Below, piece by piece: positions 61,800-64,000 of a stretch of DNA of 64,000 bases. Source of the stretch: G963704535 sp963704535 (GTDB lineage Bacteria > Chloroflexota > Chloroflexia > Chloroflexales > Roseiflexaceae); NCBI GenBank assembly GCA_963704535.1, contig OY969916.1, forward strand, positions 10,602,001 to 10,666,000, in the 5' to 3' direction. Position numbers and translations under genes: made by a program. Below the pieces are notes generated by a model. It made no database searches. It saw only the letters and a list, made by a program, of their open reading frames with translations, and was not told the origin of the DNA. Numbering within the stretch: position 1 is the first letter of the stretch; each line of letters starts with the position of its first letter.

Positions 61800-63047
61800 A
61801 TGCGAATCGCCGTCTGGCACAATCTACCGAGCGGTGGCGGCAAGCGGGCGCTGTACGATCACGTGCGCGGGCTGGTCGAGCGCGGCCACACGGTCGAGTC
61901 CTGGTGCCCGGACACGGCCGACCAATCGTACCTTCCGCTCGGCAAGCTGATCACCGAGCACATCCTGTCACTTGGCTGGCGCCCCGGCCCCGCGCGCGGC
62001 CCATTGGCCCGGCTGGCGTCGCCGTACCGCGCGATCGTCGAGCCGCTGCGGGCGATGGACCGCCACTGCCGCCAGTGCGCCGCGGCGATCGAGCGCGGCG
62101 GGTTCGACCTGCTGTTCGCCAACTCATGCATGTTCTTTCGAGCGCCGGCGGTCGGCCGCTACGTCACGCTCCCCAAGGCGCTCTACCTCCAGGAGCCGTA
62201 CCGCTGGCTCTACGAGGCGATGCCGCGGCTGCCATGGGCGGCGCTGGCCCCGCCCGATAACGGCTGGTGGCGCCCGGCGCGGCTGCGCGAGGCTCTGCGC
62301 GACCGCGTCCGGCTGCCGGCTCTGCGCCTCCAAGCGCGCGAGGAGCGCGACAGCGCGGCCGCCTTCGACGCGATCCTGGTCAACTCGCTGTTCAGCCGCG
62401 AGAGCATCCTGCGGGCCTACGGCTTGGATGCGAAAGTCTGCTACCTCGGTATTGACACAGCGCTGTTTTCCGATTACAACATGCCACGCGAATCTTTTGT
62501 GGTCGGCGTCGGCGCATTCGTTCGCGAGAAAAACATCGGCTTTGTGATCAAGGCGCTGGCGGCCGTCCCCCCGCCGCGCCCGCGCCTGGTCTGGGTCGGC
62601 AATGTCTCGTCGCCGGGGTATCTTGAGGAGCTGAAGCGGTTGGCGGCGTCGGCCGGCGTCGCGTTCGAGCCGCGGGTGCGCGTCGAGGATAGCGAGCTGG
62701 TCGAGATCTTGAACCGCGCGCTGGCGATGGTCTACGCGCCGCGCCTGGAGCCGTTCGGGCTGGCGCCGCTGGAGGCTGGGGCCTGCGGCCTACCGGTGCT
62801 GGCCGTCGCCGAGGGGGGCGTGCGCGAGACCGTGCTCGACGGCGTGAACGGCCTGCTGGTCGAGCACGACGTCACGGCGATGGCGCGGGCGATCGAGCTG
62901 CTGCGCGACGACCCGGCCTACGCGCGCGGCCTTGGCGCCGCCGGCGCCCGGCTAGTGCGCGAGCGCTGGTCCCACACGGCCGCGATCGACCGCCTGGAGC
63001 ACTGGCTCGCGCAGGTCATCGAATCCAGGCGGAAGCGTGAGGCGTGA
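61800..63047 (+). CDS. Glycosyltransferase family 4
   Basis: 415 residues, GT-B fold. N-terminal MRIAVWHNLPSGGGKRALYD, HVRGLVERGHTVESWCPDTA; donor domain FVVGVGAFVREKNIGFVIKA, RLVWVGNVSSPGYLEELKRL, and the E-x7-E motif in RLEPFGLAPLEAGACGLPVL. It resumes the surface-glycan theme after the accessory block and is followed by the WbsX-like gene. The GT4 enzymes at 55138, 57230 and 61800 are clearly distinct, suggesting successive transfers on one repeat unit. Confidence 0.9.
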   Translation: MRIAVWHNLPSGGGKRALYDHVRGLVERGHTVESWCPDTADQSYLPLGKLITEHILSLGWRPGPARGPLARLASPYRAIVEPLRAMDRHCRQCAAAIERGGFDLLFANSCMFFRAPAVGRYVTLPKALYLQEPYRWLYEAMPRLPWAALAPPDNGWWRPARLREALRDRVRLPALRLQAREERDSAAAFDAILVNSLFSRESILRAYGLDAKVCYLGIDTALFSDYNMPRESFVVGVGAFVREKNIGFVIKALAAVPPPRPRLVWVGNVSSPGYLEELKRLAASAGVAFEPRVRVEDSELVEILNRALAMVYAPRLEPFGLAPLEAGACGLPVLAVAEGGVRETVLDGVNGLLVEHDVTAMARAIELLRDDPAYARGLGAAGARLVRERWSHTAAIDRLEHWLAQVIESRRKREA

Positions 63048-63114
63048 AGTGTGATGCGTGGGCCGTGATGCGTGGTGTCCGGGTGGCCACGAAGGGCCTG
63101 CCCTACAGGTTCTG

Positions 63115-63142
63115 TGTCATCTTGTCATCTTGTCATCTTGTT
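63115..63142. repeat. Tandem octamers, word GTCATCTT
   Basis: Three copies of GTCATCTT (the last GTCATCTTGTT), the same octamer as at 28811 and 29932. The preceding 63048-63075 holds GTGATGCGTGG-type words. Confidence 0.8.
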
Positions 63143-63160
63143 CTCTCGGAGCAATTGCCG

Positions 63161-64000
63161 TTGACCGACAACCCTGTGCGGCTGATCGCCTTTTATCTGC
63201 CGCAGTACCACCCGATCCCAGAGAATGACCAGTGGTGGGGCAAGGGCTTCACTGAGTGGACCAACGTCGCCCGCGCCCAGCCGCTGTTCCACGGCCACCA
63301 GCAGCCGCACCTGCCGGCCGACCTGGGCTTCTACGACCTGCGCGTGCCGGAGGTGCGCCAGGAGCAGGCTGACCTCGCGCGTTCCCACGGCATCTATGGG
63401 TTCTGCTACTACCACTATTGGTTCAACGGTCGGCGGCTGCTCAACCGCCCGTTCGACGAGGTACTGGCCTCGGGCCGGCCGGACTTCCCGTTCTGCCTGT
63501 GCTGGGCCAACGAGGACTGGACCCGCGCGTGGGACGGGCGCAGCGGCGAGTATCTGATCCGGCAGGACTATTCCGACGAGGACGACCGCCGGCACATCCG
63601 CTGGCTGGCGGGCGCCTTTCGCGACCGGCGCTACATCCGGGTGCATGGCCGACCGCTGCTGCTGGTCTACCGGGCCAGCCGCATGCCCGACCCAGCCAGG
63701 ACGGCGGCGATCTGGCGCGAGGAGGCCCGCGCGCTGGGCGTCGAGGAGCCCTACCTCTGCCGGGTGGAGAGCTTCACGGTCGAGCGCGGCGACCCGGCGG
63801 CGCTCGGCTTCGAGGCGGCGGTCGAGTTTCAGCCCGACTGGACCCGGCTGGCCACCACGCCGCCGCTGCGCCGGCAGAAGTGGCGCCGCCTGGCCTGGAA
63901 GCTGGGCCTGTCGAAGTCGGCCTATCAACAGCACCGGATCTATGAGTACGCGGCGGTCGCCGATCTAATGCTGCAAAAGGAACCGCCCGGCTACCGGCGC
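63161..64000 (+). CDS. WbsX-like glycan-processing protein (GH99-like domain), 3' end beyond window
   Basis: Open to the last base of the window (280 codons). Sequence: VRLIAFYLPQYHPIPENDQW, WGKGFTEWTNVARAQPLFHG, QADLARSHGIYGFCYYHYWF, FPFCLCWANEDWTRAWDGR, VHGRPLLLVYRASRMPDP. This is the WbsX family pattern, found in O-antigen and capsule loci and related to GH99 hydrolases. The start is uncertain; TTG at 63161 (CGGAG upstream) or GTG at 63176 both precede the first conserved segment. The CWANEDW motif carries the acidic pair of the family. Probably acts on a lipid-linked oligosaccharide; mechanism not established here. Confidence 0.87.
   Translation, partial: MTDNPVRLIAFYLPQYHPIPENDQWWGKGFTEWTNVARAQPLFHGHQQPHLPADLGFYDLRVPEVRQEQADLARSHGIYGFCYYHYWFNGRRLLNRPFDEVLASGRPDFPFCLCWANEDWTRAWDGRSGEYLIRQDYSDEDDRRHIRWLAGAFRDRRYIRVHGRPLLLVYRASRMPDPARTAAIWREEARALGVEEPYLCRVESFTVERGDPAALGFEAAVEFQPDWTRLATTPPLRRQKWRRLAWKLGLSKSAYQQHRIYEYAAVADLMLQKEPPGYRR

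Overview
The window looks like a GC-rich chromosome segment of a Chloroflexota bacterium, probably class Chloroflexia (Roseiflexus/Kouleothrix-like). This is inference from gene style: a sortase carrying ETGH/FGxPLT repeats, a STAND NTPase with the N-terminal coiled segment common in that phylum, very large Ig-repeat surface proteins, and dense short intergenic repeats. No rRNA, tRNA, CRISPR array or coherent prophage was seen.

Layout. 1-8 kb: a release-factor-like protein lacking GGQ, a CPA1 Na+/H+ antiporter, a hypothetical protein, a secreted M14 carboxypeptidase, a DsbB/BdbC-type oxidoreductase and mannose-6-phosphate isomerase. 7.8-9.0 kb: an IS630 element with terminal repeats and TA duplication. 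9.2-24.4 kb: a surface module made of a sortase, a Tat/lipoprotein binding protein, three tandem tail-collar proteins, a GNAT enzyme, a small partner protein and a ~3,000-residue protein with 16 Ig-like repeats, a beta-helix and a metzincin-like motif. 24.5-33 kb: a catabolic group (Ldh-type dehydrogenase, SDR, cyclase, amidohydrolase, N-carbamoyl amidohydrolase, phosphotransferase) interrupted by an IS982-like element and followed by a LuxR regulator. 33.2-37.6 kb: a 28-codon peptide gene, a frameshifted cytochrome P450 and two MFS exporters, a possible small peptide-product locus. 37.8-43 kb: methylthioribose kinase in an operon with a ribose-type ABC importer whose three genes are all frameshifted. 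43.6-46.5 kb: a thioredoxin-fold protein with an in-frame UGA exactly at the first Cys of CxxC (candidate selenoprotein), then a STAND/TPR protein. 46.6-47.2 kb: a 42-43 bp minisatellite and an inverted repeat. 47.4-58.5 kb and 61.8-64 kb: a surface-glycan cluster (uridine kinase, five glycosyltransferases, four methyltransferases, Wzm/Wzt exporter, WbsX-like protein). 58.5-61.8 kb: an accessory island with a transposase remnant, a PA-IL-like lectin-fold protein, an attC-like site, a DinB protein, a HigBA toxin-antitoxin pair and an HxlR regulator.

Three intergenic repeat classes run through the window: tandem 7- to 10-mers usually arranged as hairpins, a MITE-like family with a TTGAGGGGCGGCCCCTCAA-type core, and a GGGGAGGG palindrome family. 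They sit at gene ends, supply stop codons and in one case seem to fuse two genes. At least nine genes or gene parts carry apparent single-base insertions. Their uniformity suggests long-read assembly errors, but two in the giant gene fall on the same 10-mer.

The strongest leads are the UxxC candidate selenoprotein at 43576-44166, the P450-linked micro-peptide at 33261, the GGQ-less RF-2 paralogue at the left edge, the heptamer-hairpin repeats and the attC-like site at 59263.
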